Source: Acanthochlamys bracteata (lineage: Eukaryota; Streptophyta; Magnoliopsida; Pandanales; Velloziaceae). Taken from it: a DNA stretch of 64,000 nucleotides. The stretch is taken from NCBI GenBank assembly GCA_019914995.1, contig CM034127.1, positions 2,480,001-2,544,000 of the forward strand. The letters are read 5' to 3'. The notes under the pieces are model-generated. The model saw only the letters and a program-made list of their open reading frames with translations. It was not told the DNA's origin and searched no databases. Shown piece by piece: positions 12,101 to 24,000 of the stretch. A program made the translations under genes and the position numbers. How positions within the stretch are numbered: the stretch's first letter is position 1; every line of letters starts with the position of its first letter.

Positions 12101-14659
12101 GATTTAGTTGGTCTTATAGACTTGTATTTTGTTTATTAAATATGTTGGTTCAGGAAAACAGCAAACTGCAAACTTCTTTATTTTAGACTTAGAATATTAC
12201 TTAGAACATTGCTAGAGCACATATTGTGCAGACACACATATTATGTGGAGAAGTACGTCTAATCATGATATGGAAAGCATAAACACTATAGATATGACTA
12301 AAAGCATTTCTACAATGCTTACGTTGTTCTCTGTTGTATGATAATAATTGGATCATCTATGTGAACCAAATAAGAAATTTCCTTGGCAAACTATTAAGCA
12401 TCTATGAAACTTTTATGTATATTTTGGTGATTAAAAAATATGAGGTTTGGAGGATGATTCCTATTATCAATTTAAGAAGATGGTATCCTTTGTCACATAA
12501 GATGTCTCCTGTTTTCTCACGCCTATTCCATGAGAAGTGAACAGCCATGTGCATTTCATAAGAAATCTATAAAAAGTTGGGCAAAGTTTGACAAAAGGGT
12601 AGGCTCTTGCATGTGAGTTGCAGTTCAGAGAGGTTAGATGCCTTTGTTTAGTGTTTTTCTGCAGTTGCCTTATAATTTTCAATTTATTGGTTGTTATGAT
12701 TAAGTATGAGTAACCTCAGTATTTACTGTTGATTGTTCGATTGTATAGTTACTGATGTTAATAATATTCATCATTCTTCTAGGCAGCTAGAAGATGGAGA
12801 TATTGTTAATGTTGATGTTACTGTGTATTACAAAGGCGTGCATGGTATCTGTCTCTCTCTCTCTCCCTCTTTTGCTCTCTATCATTATTATGGTTCTTTC
12901 TTGCACTCTCGTTGAACTCTGTCATCCATTTTGCAGGTGATTTGAATGAAACTTTTTTTGTCGGTAATGTTGATGAGGCCTCTCAGCAGCTCGTTCGTTG
13001 CACATACGAATGCCTAGAGAAAGCTATCTCAATAGGTATCTTGTGCCCTTTAAAATTTGGATTTGTCAACAAATTCCCCGTACTACATGTGTACATATCT
13101 ATTTTGCACTAGGTCCATCTTTTGATGGAAGGAATGTTGGTTGTGACAATAATTGCCCATGTTCAGCTGGCAATGAAGACTAGATGGAAACTCAAATAGT
13201 CTAACAATGTTGAAGTGCTTTCAACTTTATATCAAAAACGTGCAGAATGGCTTACATGTACAATTAGAATATGAATAAAAATAAAATTTTGGCACGAAGG
13301 TACTCTTTAAATATAAGCACTTTGTAATTTTATGATTCTAGGCTGGGCTTGCCCCAAGTTTTTTGTTGAAGTAGTAGGTTCTGTTGTTGCCTATAAAACT
13401 CAAAATTTCCTGCCCTTTGTGGGAAGCAAGCTCCAGCACTTGCAGTATATATATCTTTATACATATTATACATATTAATATACAGGTTCCTTCATGCAAC
13501 GGTATTTGTTATTTTGACCTTAAGGATGTTACATTTTAGATTTAATTTTATAATTGCAGTTAAACCTGGGGTACGATTTCGTGAGGTTGGTGAAGTTATC
13601 AATCGACATGCATCTATGTCAGGGTTTCAAGTGGTAAATTGATGTGAGATGCTTATAGAAACATGGACATATTGTCTTCAATATTCATTCTTGTCACACT
13701 AATTGGGTGCAGGTTAAATCCTACTGCGGTCATGGTATTGGGGAACTTTTCCACTGTGCCCCAAATATTCCTCATTATTCAAGTATCCTTGGAATTAGAA
13801 AAATGGTGCTAGATAGATATTAATCTGGCTTTATCATAAAAAAATGTGAGCCACTTGATTGTCTAGTCAAGTTTATTGCACTAGATTGCTTGCTTTTGCC
13901 TTAATGTATACAGGAAATAAAGCTGTTGGTGTGATGAAAGCAGGGCAGACCTTCACAATTGAGCCTATGATAAATGCAGGTGCATCATGCAACTCTAGAA
14001 ATAATGGGGTGTCTGCTTAAAAATTTTCGTCTTACAATTCTATAACTGATAGGTAAATGTTATTGTGCTTGGTCTGACTTAGTGTCATTCCTGTAGGAAT
14101 ATGGCGCGACCGATTATGGCCTGATGGATGGACTGCTGTGACTGCTGATGGTAAACGGAGTGCACAATTTGAGCACACCTTACTGGTGAGCAAAGTTCAC
14201 TTGCTTTTCTCTTAATGTTTTAAAGTTATTGTCAAATCAATAATACTCAGCAGTCTGCTTTTTGCCTAAATTTTTTGTCATTTGCTCTCCTTTCTGCGGC
14301 TCCATTAGGAGAGTTTGAAAGGTAGTACCTTTATGTTTGGAAAACTGATTATGCAATATAAAAGTCAGAAGCAAGTTTGCGAGAAGCAATGAGATACTAC
14401 ATTCTGTACATGGGTTTTCAAAGTCCACTTTTATCGGAATTCTCCAAAATCTCTTTTGAATGGGACTCTTTACTCACTCTCTCACACAGATTTTTATTCA
14501 CTTTTTATTTTATTTATAAAGTTTGAAATAGCGGTTTCATGCAGTATTCATTTGAAATAATTTGGGGTTTGATGTATGCAGGTAACGGATACAGGTGTAG
14601 AGGTCTTAACAGCGAGACTGCCCTCATCTCCTGATGTTTTTCCATGGTTAAAACCTTGA
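6140..14659 (+). CDS. MAP1A: Methionine aminopeptidase 1A (cytosolic, type I)
   Basis: Removes the initiator Met from nascent proteins in the cytosol. Sixteen exons: 6140-6216, 6892-6942, 7663-7809, 8982-9057, 9877-9924, 10014-10058, 10913-11012, 11886-11937, 12015-12056, 12783-12844, 12937-13035, 13560-13633, 13713-13782, 13914-13979, 14097-14185, 14582-14659. Every junction is GT-AG and in phase, giving 391 residues, close to plant MAP1A length. The N-terminus carries the double zinc finger of eukaryotic type-I enzymes ([18 protein letters not shown], then His residues, about 16-60). The five metal ligands are present: D224, D235, H298, E331 and E362, with the same spacing as E. coli D97/D108/H171/E204/E235. 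Exon 3 uses the first of two nearby AGs because only that keeps the frame. The ATG was chosen because it opens directly before the first zinc finger. No defects were seen. Confidence 0.95.
9276..9301 (+). repeat. Poly-T run in a MAP1A intron
   Basis: About 25 consecutive T residues in the intron between exons 4 and 5. It is a homopolymer whose length may be unreliable in assembly. Confidence 0.8.
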
Positions 14660-16209
14660 ATGCGGTGCAACTTTGTGGAGCTTTTGTTTCGTAAATTCTA
14701 AGCTCAAAATTTGTCTAGGTGATCAAGTTCAATGGGATTAAATTTGTCAGAGCATAGGTGGCTATACTTTTCCATGAGTGGCGAGAAGGCTTGAATATAG
14801 CCTCCATTTATAGTAGGAAGCCAGCATATTGAGTTGTTAACAGTTATAATTGTTACTCGGAAGTTCTCATTCATTTCAGAAGAATATGCGGATGGAAAGA
14901 TTCTATTTATAAAATTTCTATTGTGAACGCTTCTTTGACATCTGGAGAAATACTTAACTCTGTGTATCCACATAGCAGTTGAGCTGAGATTAATCCAACT
15001 GAAATTGTTCCAAGCATTTGTCTTACTATTTCTCAAAATAGGCGGCAATTAGAGATTTATGGTTAAAAATTCTCAGGAATTCTTTCCTTAAAGGACACAC
15101 AGAAGAGAGTTGCATAAGGATATTTTACGAAAATACAATACTAGAAGCGTAATTTCATTTCCTCCTCTACATAGAATCAAAAAAGAATGGCGGCGTATTC
15201 ATGCTGAAGATAAGCAATCGACCTAAAAGCGTAAGGTTAGAGATCGCGCCTCAAAATTCATTTAGGTTAGCTCTTGAAATGCTGTACTTAGGAGGTGCCA
15301 TAGACTCATAAGCAATATTTTAATGAAAAAATGCTCATGCTTTTTAGTAAAAATATCTTATAAATTTGTTTAATAATTTAAAAAGTACAGATGATTATAT
15401 GTAAATATCATTTTTATACATATAATTTTATTTGAAGTTAGAAATGTTAAATTTATTTTTAAATTTTTTTTATATTATTTAACATTCTCAAAAGTTTAGA
15501 AACCCATGGATTCGACTAAAGATGGGCGACTTATTTTCTTCTGTTGATGACTACTTGTGCTTTCCTAAGCTGCTGATTTTCTTCCTACAGTCGGTTGGCG
15601 TAGAGAATCTGCTTGTAAACCAACAGTTTCATATAAACACCGATCTCCTATGCTTCCTCCGGAGCACCAAGTCTCACCAAGGACTTCGGTGGCCCTTTAA
15701 GATTACTATCTCAGCAACAAGTATCCCCAGTTTGCAACAAGACAAGATATATCTGGTTTGCAGCATCTTTATTCTTTCCTTTTCGAAATAGATGACAAAA
15801 GAAAGAAGGCAAGGTATTCATGCCACATACTTGCTTGACAAAATAAACGCATCCGCAGCCATAAAACAGTTATATGTACAATAATCAGCCGAGCTATATC
15901 ATACTTACCACAGAATGCAACACCTTGTTTACTAGTTATGAACTATTATCTAATACCTAACTTTGCTGAACGAAGTGTTTCTGCATTACACACTCCTTCG
16001 TGTCATGGTCGTCGTCCACTGCCAGGACTCCAGCACCTGTCTCAACCTCCACCGTCAATTCCTTTCCTCATCTTCTGTTGGATCTCGTGAGTGGAGTAGT
16101 AAGTAGTTAGAAGCAACGCCGGTAGCGGCGAGTTTTATTTGGTTTGAAGCGAAGAATAACTTGGAATAAATTAAATGTAAGTTAAAAACTTAAAATGATT
16201 GTTTTATTT

Positions 16210-16252
16210 TGGGCCCGGTTTTAAGTAAACGGGCTTAGTACGTTACTGGGCT
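16210..16252 (+). promoter_or_regulatory. Pair of site II (TGGGCY) elements upstream of HOP
   Basis: TGGGCC at 16210-16215 and TGGGCT at 16247-16252. Site II motifs are bound by TCP factors and are common in promoters of plant growth and protein-synthesis genes. Their placement about 240-280 nt before the HOP ATG, with no clear TATA box, fits a TATA-less housekeeping promoter. Confidence 0.4.
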
Positions 16253-16298
16253 ATAATTCATTGGATCTTGGAAAGATTTTTGAGTACCAAGTCCCGCG

Positions 16299-16311
16299 GA
16301 AGTTTCTGGAA
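16299..16311 (+). promoter_or_regulatory. Perfect heat shock element upstream of HOP
   Basis: The bases read GAAgtTTCtgGAA, three alternating nGAAn units in contiguous phase. This is the full consensus for binding a trimeric heat shock factor. It lies 176 nt before the HOP start codon, within the likely promoter or early leader, and fits the known heat induction of HOP/STI1 genes. Confidence 0.65.
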
Positions 16312-16408
16312 CCAAGAGAGAACTAGAATACTCCCGCAACTACTTGAAGTCTATTTCACCTCTCTGAAATTCTCAATCAATAATCAATTAGTGTTCTCTG
16401 ATCTCGTC

Positions 16409-16433
16409 CCTCTCTCTCTCTCTCTCTCTCTCT
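16409..16433 (+). repeat. (CT)n microsatellite in the HOP 5' leader
   Basis: About twelve CT dinucleotides in a row, ending 54 nt before the ATG. Pyrimidine repeats are common in plant leaders, and the length may vary between alleles. Confidence 0.8.
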
Positions 16434-16486
16434 GTGTACTACGGCGCCGCTGACGTAGATTGCCGGTATATCAGTTCGATAATTCT

Positions 16487-19400
16487 ATGGCGGAAGAAGC
16501 AAAAGCGAAAGGAAACGCAGCATTCTCCGCAGGGAAGTACGAAGAAGCGATCAAATTCTTCACCGAAGCAATCGATCTTGCTCCGAACAACCATGTGTTG
16601 TACTCAAATCGCTCCGCCGCTTATGCCTCCCTCAACCGATACGACGAAGCGCTTGCCGATGCGAAGAAAACCGTGGAGATAAACCCTAATTGGTCGAAAG
16701 CATACTCTCGACTTGGTGCTGCGCATCTTGGTCTCAAGAGCTATGATGATGCGATTTCTGCTTATAAGAAAGGACTTGATCTTGATCCGTCGAACGAAGC
16801 GTTGAAATCTGGACTTGCTGATGCTGAGGCTTCTGCCGCACGCGCTTATCGTCCGAAACAGACTTCGCCATTTGGTGATTTATTCAAGGGTCCTGAGGTT
16901 TGGGCAAAGCTTGCTGCTGATCCGACTACTAGGAATTACTTGCAGCAGCCGGATTTCGTGAGGATGATGCAGGAAGTGCAGCAGAATCCGAATAATATTA
17001 ACCTTTATATGCAGGACAAGAGGATGATGAATGTGTTGGGGGTCTTGCTCAATGTGAACATGATGTCAACGCGTGACATGAAGAATGATTTCCCAGCGGA
17101 GCCAGAGCCTGCGGCACCAAAGAAAACAGCGACGAAGAAAGCCCCTGAGCCAGTGCCAGAGCCAGAGCCAGAGCCGGAAACTGAGCCAATGGATGATGAG
17201 GAGAGGGAGAAGAAGCTGCGCAAGGCTGAGGCGCAGAAGGAGAAGGATGCTGGAAACACAGCATATAAGAAGAAGGATTTTGAGACTGCGATCCAGCACT
17301 ATACTAAGTCTATGGAGCTTGATGATGAGGATATATCGTACATTACAAACAGGGCTGCTGTCTACTTGGAGATGGGCAAGGTAGCGTCTTTGACATGCTT
17401 AAGCTCTCAGTATTAATGAAAAACCAGAAAAGCCGCAAACTTTATCTTTTTTTTTTCCAATGAGTTTATAAACTTTACTTAGGTTAGATATCTTTAACTC
17501 AAAAGCCTGCTAAGATTTGGTATTTATGCTGTTACTTGGGAATAAACGCTAGTACAAGTTAGCAACTTTATATTAGATCATCACTACAAGATCATCACAT
17601 GGCATCTATTGATTAGTAGATCGAATTCTGGTCTCACTCACATTCGATTACTGGCAGTGATGTAATTTGACTTTAAGTAGCCTAATTAGTTTATTACATC
17701 TTGTGCACTTTGAGGTGCAGTAGCTGTTTGTGCTTCCAATTGATTCATTGATATATACATATATATATATATGACATGTGTTTCCACAATGTGCTTATTT
17801 GGTTGAGGAGTATCTTTAGAGCTTCTTAGCGAATGGAAAAAGTTGATTTGATGATATATATATGTATATGTATATATATGTATGTGTACATGCATATATG
17901 TATATATATCATACATATATGTATATATATACATACATATATATGAAATTAATGTACCTTTTTTAGATGTTTTGTTGTGGCATTTTGCAAGTTGAAAGTA
18001 GCATCTACCCTCTAATGTTCTGCTATTATGGCAATATGTATGTCACTGAATTGGTGCATTTATTTGATCCAAAAGTTGATACAATTAGGTTCACTGACCA
18101 ATTTCCACTGGTTTCAGTATGAAGATTGTATAAAAGATTGTGATAAGGCTGTTGAAAGGGGAAGAGAGCTTCGGTCTGATTTCAAGATGATAGCAAAAGC
18201 CTTAACTAGAAAGGGCAGCGCTCTAATGAAAATGGCTAAATCTTCTAAGGACTATGAGCCTGCTATTGAGACTTTCCAGAAGGCTCTAACAGAGCATCGT
18301 AACCCCGACACATTGAAAAAACTCAATGATGCAGAGAGGGCAAAGAAAGAACTAGAGCAGCAGGAGTATTTTGATCCAATAAAAGCTGATGAGGAGCGCG
18401 AAAAAGGTGATCTTTCTTGAAGTCTTTGCGATTGTAGCTTTTGTTATTTTGTAACTTGTTTGGATTTTGATTGGAAAACCACATTTTTATTTTGAATTGA
18501 TAAGTTGATTACTGGATGTGTTTCTTCTGATTTAGCTTCATTCTATATTTGATTTGAGTTGATACCTCATTGTATATTTTGACTCATAGATAAAGCTTAT
18601 GTTAATCCATAGGCAATGAATGTTTTAAGGATCAGAAGTACCCTGAAGCAATTAAGCACTATACTGAAGCTTTGAAGAGGAACCCTCATGATCCAAAGGT
18701 ATGTACGGTTGTATGCTGAAGTAGTAATTGTTTAGAAGTTTCACTCTTCATTAATCTCAAGCCCTTGTAATGTTGAATTGCTCAGGTTTACAGTAACAGA
18801 GCTGCATGCTACACCAAGTTGGGTGCAATGCCGGAGGGACTTAAGGATGCAGAGAAGTGCATTGAGTTGGATCCTACTTTTTCGAAGGGATATGCTAGAA
18901 AAGCTGCTGTCCAATTCTTCATGAAGGAATATGATAAGGCACTGGAAACATATCAGGAGGGCTTGAAGCATGACCCTAACAACCAAGACTTGATGGATGG
19001 AGTGAGAAAGTATGAGCCTTACTGGTGTCTTAGATGTCTGTTTCTTATTGGATTTTGTGCTTGGTGACTAACCTGGATTCATTGCAGGTGCATAGAACAG
19101 ATCAATAGGACTAACAGAGGTGAGCTTAGTCCAGAGGAACTGAAGGAGAGACAGGTAAAAGCAATAGAGCATATAGTTGATTGTAGAGCTTCTTTTATTT
19201 TTAAATGTTGCAATGATGTTATATCTGAATGTGATGTCTTGCAGGCGAAAGCAATGCAGGATCCCGAAATCCAAAACATCCTTTCAGATCCTATTATGCG
19301 TCAGGTACAAATGCTTTGCAGTTCATGGCTTGATATTTTGTTATTGTGCTGGTGTTAATATTTTATTTGAGTAATTATTGTTGATGTAATTAGCATATAC

Positions 19401-19550
19401 TTATTTCGTTGTTCATATTGTCTGCTGTCGTTTTAGGTGCTGATTGATTTCCAGGAGAACCCAAAGGCTGCACAGGAACACTTGAAGAACCCACAGGTGA
19501 TGCATAAGATTCAAAAGCTAATTAGTGCTGGGATTGTTCAAATGAGATGA
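16487..19550 (+). CDS. HOP: HSP70-HSP90 organising protein (HOP/STI1)
   Basis: Cytosolic co-chaperone that bridges HSP70 and HSP90 during client transfer. Seven exons: 16487-17380, 18118-18406, 18613-18698, 18786-19009, 19088-19154, 19245-19304, 19437-19550; all GT-AG and in phase, giving 577 residues. Domain order is canonical. TPR1 is at about 2-115, with clamp residues such as K6, N10 and the Asn of LYSNRSA. DP1/STI1 is at about 135-200. A Pro/Glu-rich linker (PEPEPEPE) follows. TPR2A starts at about 245 ([14 protein letters not shown]) and TPR2B follows ([15 protein letters not shown]). The C-terminal DP2 includes [13 protein letters not shown] and ends IVQMR. The start is the ATG directly before AEEAKAKGN, matching the usual beginning of TPR1. 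A heat shock element lies upstream, and the first intron carries an AT microsatellite. No lesion was seen. Confidence 0.96.
17755..17945 (+). repeat. AT-rich microsatellite in HOP intron 1
   Basis: Alternating TATATA, TATG and CATA tracts at about 17755-17773 and 17850-17945. The second tract is nearly self-complementary and could extrude a long hairpin. It lies inside the intron at 17381-18117. Confidence 0.75.
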
Positions 19551-21044
19551 GAACATGAAGATTTAACTCCAAATAAGTATGTAGCTGTGGAGAGAGCTTC
19601 AGTAGGTTTTTTTAGTGTGAATCACTGTGTTTAGCTGGATGGTGTGGACTTTGTTTTGTGCCAAGTATCTTACTTCTCCTACTTCGAAACATTACACTGA
19701 TGAAATTATTTATAATGAGGTCTCTGATTTAAAGAGTGCTTGGAGCGAAAGCCTTTTTGTTGGGTTTGGCTTGTTCTTGGATATTCCACTAGCTTGTTTG
19801 CTCTGTTGTGCTGGAGTGCACTGGGAACGGATGTTCTAAGATTTCCATTAGAGTAGCGTATCTATTATCGAATGATGGTAGTGGGAAATGATGTATTCAT
19901 CAAGTTAGGAAAACTATTGACGACGGTCGTTTGGAAGTATAAGGACTTATTTTGGACGATGAGAAAGTAAACCAGTTCCTGAACCGTCTGCTTAGGCTAT
20001 CCTTATAAACGTTCTGTGCGTGTATTACCTCTGAAATTTCTGCTTTGCATGGGACTAGAATTAAGAGTACCGGAAAATTAAGATACAAAGTAAATTTTAA
20101 GGCGTGTTTCAATTAAAATACTGCAGTTTTGAAAATTTTATATAAATTTTTTATTATTTATTTATTTTTAAAACTAATTAAATATAAAATATAAAATTTA
20201 CTTTTTAATTTATTTTAAAAATATTAAATACAAAAAATTTATTTTTAATTTATTTAAAAAAGTTTTCTTTTTATTTTTGATATAACTATGAATATTTGAA
20301 ACATTTTTTAATTCACAATTTGGTTTGAGAAAGTTTTGAGCAATTAAGACATAACCTATGTGCGCCGCTGTAAATGCGTACTCGTTAACAAGATTGATGT
20401 AACGATGCTACGATACTCTGCAGGCATTGTAAGTTACTGACAAACAAATTTATGTCCAATAGAAGAGATGCCTGTGGTATAATTTGATGTACTCCAAAAT
20501 ATATATTGCCAACTAAATTATAGTACTAGCTTCGCATATTAACAAAGAATGAAATAACAACAAATTACTACTATGCCTTTATCAATGCAGCTATATAAAC
20601 TTTTTTCCACCGTTATACTCTTGTCATTAGAAAAAAAACATATACTTGAAAATTGTCATTGGATAAATAGCAAATATTGAAGTTCGACTCTGCTTGTGAT
20701 TTGTGGTTAGAGTTGAATTCGGCCCAACAGGAGCGGTGATAAGTGGATAAGCGAAATGGGATACGTGGACTTAGGTACGCCTCTGCAAACAGATTACCGT
20801 CGGTCACTTGCCTTTCAATCTCAAGAATTCTGTTTAATACAATTTTGATTTCGTTCCCAGTTGTGTACAAATATCCTACCGTAATTAATAGCTGGTTAGG
20901 TTTTTCTTCTACTAGTTGATTGGGCTCAAGTAGAATAAGGTATATATAAACCCTGAACTTTTCCTTGAAGCTTAGCTCGCGTTATCCGCCCGCTCAAAGC
21001 AGTGAAAGTGTGAAGCACAGAAAAAGAGCAACAAAATTGTTATC
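19551..21044. other. Intergenic: HOP 3' UTR, AT-rich block, cpEF-G promoter
   Basis: The HOP 3' UTR covers about the first 350 bp. At 20098-20330 is an AT-rich block whose left edge, AAGGCGTGTTTCAA, resembles the MITE termini elsewhere in the window, but no clean right end was found. The cpEF-G promoter and leader follow. No gene is supported. Confidence 0.55.
20941..20957 (+). promoter_or_regulatory. TATA box with telo-box-like motif before cpEF-G
   Basis: TATATATAAA at 20941-20950 runs into AAACCCTGA, one base off the plant telo-box AAACCCTA. It lies about 100 nt before the ATG. Telo-boxes are typical of promoters of translation genes. Confidence 0.5.
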
Positions 21045-24000
21045 ATGGAGGGAGAAGCTACGAGGATAATGTCGACGACGCCGTTTGGTCTCCACGGGTC
21101 ACAACGTTGTCTGGCGGCACCGTGCCGCCGTAGTCTTCGTGTTCCAGCTAGATTCTTCTTATCTGAATTTCTCGGTTTTGGAATTCGAGTTAAGTTGCCT
21201 GCGGCCTTCCCTGTCGTCTCACAGCGGCACGCTCGCCGTCACTCAGTTGTCGCTATGGCGGCCACCGAGGGTGGTAATTACCTTACTTTTCATTTAACTC
21301 GTTATTTATTTATTCCTTGAAGGTATATACAATTTTGGAAAGAGGAATGTGAAAGTTTGTTACTTCGAGCTAATTGTGTTAGAGAAATGTTACTCTTGCT
21401 ACTAATTCTGTTTTTCAATTATATGTTTTATCGGTTTTCAAATGCTTTCTTTATTTTGGTGATGGACAAGTTGCTAAGTTGGTGATGTAAGAGCTCGAAG
21501 GTTCTTTATCTTTTTCAAATTTTGAATCGATTTCTCTGAAACAGGAAAAAGAACAACGATTGTTCATTATTCGGTAGTTTAGATATTTAGCTCTTTTAAA
21601 TTTATTTAATGGAGAATTTACGTTTCAGAGATATAATCTTTGTGTTGGTTAAATTGGTTTCTTGGAGAGGGTAATAAAAATTGAAAGACAGATGGTTGCA
21701 AATCGCAACGTAAATATAGTCGTTTCTTCTTTGGCTGCATTTTGGAAGAGACTGTAAGGTTATTCTCTTCAAGCTCCTGAGTTATTCTTAGAGGCCAAGG
21801 TGTTTGGATAAATGACTCTGAGTATATCTTTGATTGTAAATTGAATGCATACGGATAAACTTATATTCATAGGACTGTCCGTCCTCTCAAAAATTTTCCA
21901 GTCAAGTTAGTTCACTTTGTCCAAGAATTGTCAGCTGATTACCAAAAGCCTATTCTTGCTGTTGAGGATTGTGCTTTACTGCAAAGTGGTAATTTTAAAT
22001 ATTTAGATTTGATTATTTATAAAGAAGATTGAAGAAAATTTTATACATAGGATTAAAACATGATGAATGAAATGGTGAAGTGCTAATGCAGTTTTGTGTG
22101 ATAAGAAAATTTCTTTAAGACTAAAAAGATTAGTTTTATAGAACATTCATTTGGCCTGTAATGTTATCTAGTAGTGTTGGCCTTTTACAAGTGAACATGT
22201 TTATAAAATAAACATAGTGAGAATGATGATGGAAGATAGATATGTGAATATACTATAATGAAAAAAGTACGAAATGAGAATAGATGCAAATAAGTAGCTG
22301 TTACACCGATCTAGGACAAGTTAAACGAAGGTAGGTTTAGATGGTTTCAACATGCCTTGCGCAGACCTAAGGATGCTGCAGTGCGTAATAATGATGCGGT
22401 CTCAATAGAACACTTCAGAAGAAAAAAAAAAGATAAACCAAAATTAACTTAACATAGAGAGGAAAAGATTTAGAGGAACTAGATCTTTCGCTGAATCTAA
22501 TATATAATCAACAATGAAAAAAATGGATTCATGTAGCCGATCCCACTCAAATAGAATAAAGGCTTAGTTTGTTGATTACCATGATTACCATAAAGCTAGC
22601 ATTTTTACTGTTGAGAGTGCTGCTGCATATAACTTTTGCCGCTGATGACTGGTTTGTAGGATGTGTTTTATCTTCAGTTTGAACTAGTAATGTCTAAATC
22701 ATCTCATCATCAGTTGCAGCCTTTGAGTATATCCTCTTGGTCTACTGCCATCTTTCACCTCTGTACTTTAGGGAATATCCAATTTGTCAATGTATATTGG
22801 AGATGCACATTTTAGCCAAGTTTTGTTAATGTCAGTGGCATCAACTTAGCATAGTTAATACTATGAAGGCGTAATTGATACATGAGAACAATGGACAGTA
22901 GAGTCGTCTCTGTACACTACATCACCAGCCTTTTGATGGAAAAAAACCACAGAAGAATGTCATGATCAACGTATACAAAATCTATGCCTCAAGGATCAAC
23001 CTTTGAAAGCATATTTACGGAACATGTGGATTAAAAGTAATTAATACAAGTTTGTGAAAGTTCTTGATGATGCAATATGATGGAAGCTTTTAAGAGAATA
23101 ACCAAATTTCAATCTAATTGGTGTAATGTGTGTAAGTTCCATTAGAGTAGACAAGCAGTATACTGTTCTGAATTGGAATGTAACTACAATAATTACGAAT
23201 TATTTAGCAAATTGCTCACTTGGTGAATATGGTAGATGGGTTGAGGCGAATAAGCTGTTAACACTTCTTTAGGATGGATGAGGGAATCATGATTATGTAT
23301 ATTCTGGACTGAGCTGTGTTCTGAGTGTTCTCTGAGCATCGGTCGGTCTGACAAAGTGGATCATGAGCAGTGGAGATAGTTTTTTGCTGGTTTCTACTGA
23401 TGTAGCTTGATAAGATGTTATTATGTTGTAAGATTGGATATTTGTTTAGTGAAGTCACTTTAACTAACAGCAGCACATATACCTGGAGGTATACCAAGTC
23501 TAGAATCTCCACATCCAAACAATTTTAACAAGGATCCATTTGGTGGAAGTTATGATCGTTTGAAAGCATTTCTGACTTTTTGAATCATGACATTCCAATC
23601 ATGCTAGTGATTTTCTTTTCTTCTTGCAAAAACTTGAGGTCACTGGAATCTGTATTGCCTGAATATAATAGTACTTAAGTTTTTGAAATGTACATCTTGT
23701 TTATGTTGTTTTTTTTAAAATAAGTTTTCAGGACAATAGTTATCGGTGGTTATGCACTTTCTGATCTTGTCTCTTAACTGATGGAACATATTTCTCTCGA
23801 CTTTGTTGAATTCCAGATTTCAAGCGAGAAGTTCCATTGAAAGACTACCGTAATATTGGAATCATGGCTCATATAGATGCAGGGAAGACTACAACTACTG
23901 AACGTATTCTTTACTACACTGGAAGAAACTATAAAATTGGTGAGGTGCATGAAGGAACAGCTACCATGGACTGGATGGAGCAGGAACAAGAAAGAGGCAT

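Larger units (their letters stand above)
14660..16486. other. Intergenic: MAP1A 3' end, then HOP promoter
   Basis: The MAP1A 3' UTR lies at the left. A 114-codon open frame on the minus strand at 14704-15048 and an 89-codon plus frame at 15522-15791 show no family I recognise, and neither has convincing splice or promoter context. About 15300-15490 is AT-rich. The last 350 bp are the HOP promoter and leader, with elements listed separately. Confidence 0.55.

Noticed and set aside
14704..15048. 114-codon minus-strand frame after MAP1A
   Set aside because: Lies antisense to the MAP1A 3' UTR; no recognised domain and no promoter evidence.
15522..15791. 89-codon plus-strand frame
   Set aside because: Composition partly protein-like, but no family match by eye and no supporting signals; left as intergenic.
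17005..17384. Several Ser-, Leu- or Arg-rich open frames opposite and beside HOP exon 1
   Set aside because: They are shadows of the Pro/Glu-rich linker and adjoining coding sequence.
17850..17945. Self-complementary TATG/CATA tract as a possible microRNA hairpin
   Set aside because: It is simple-sequence repeat without a distinct arm sequence.
20098..20330. AT-rich block with AAGGCGTGTTTCAA at one side as a complete MITE
   Set aside because: No matching right terminus or target duplication could be found; kept only as a hint.
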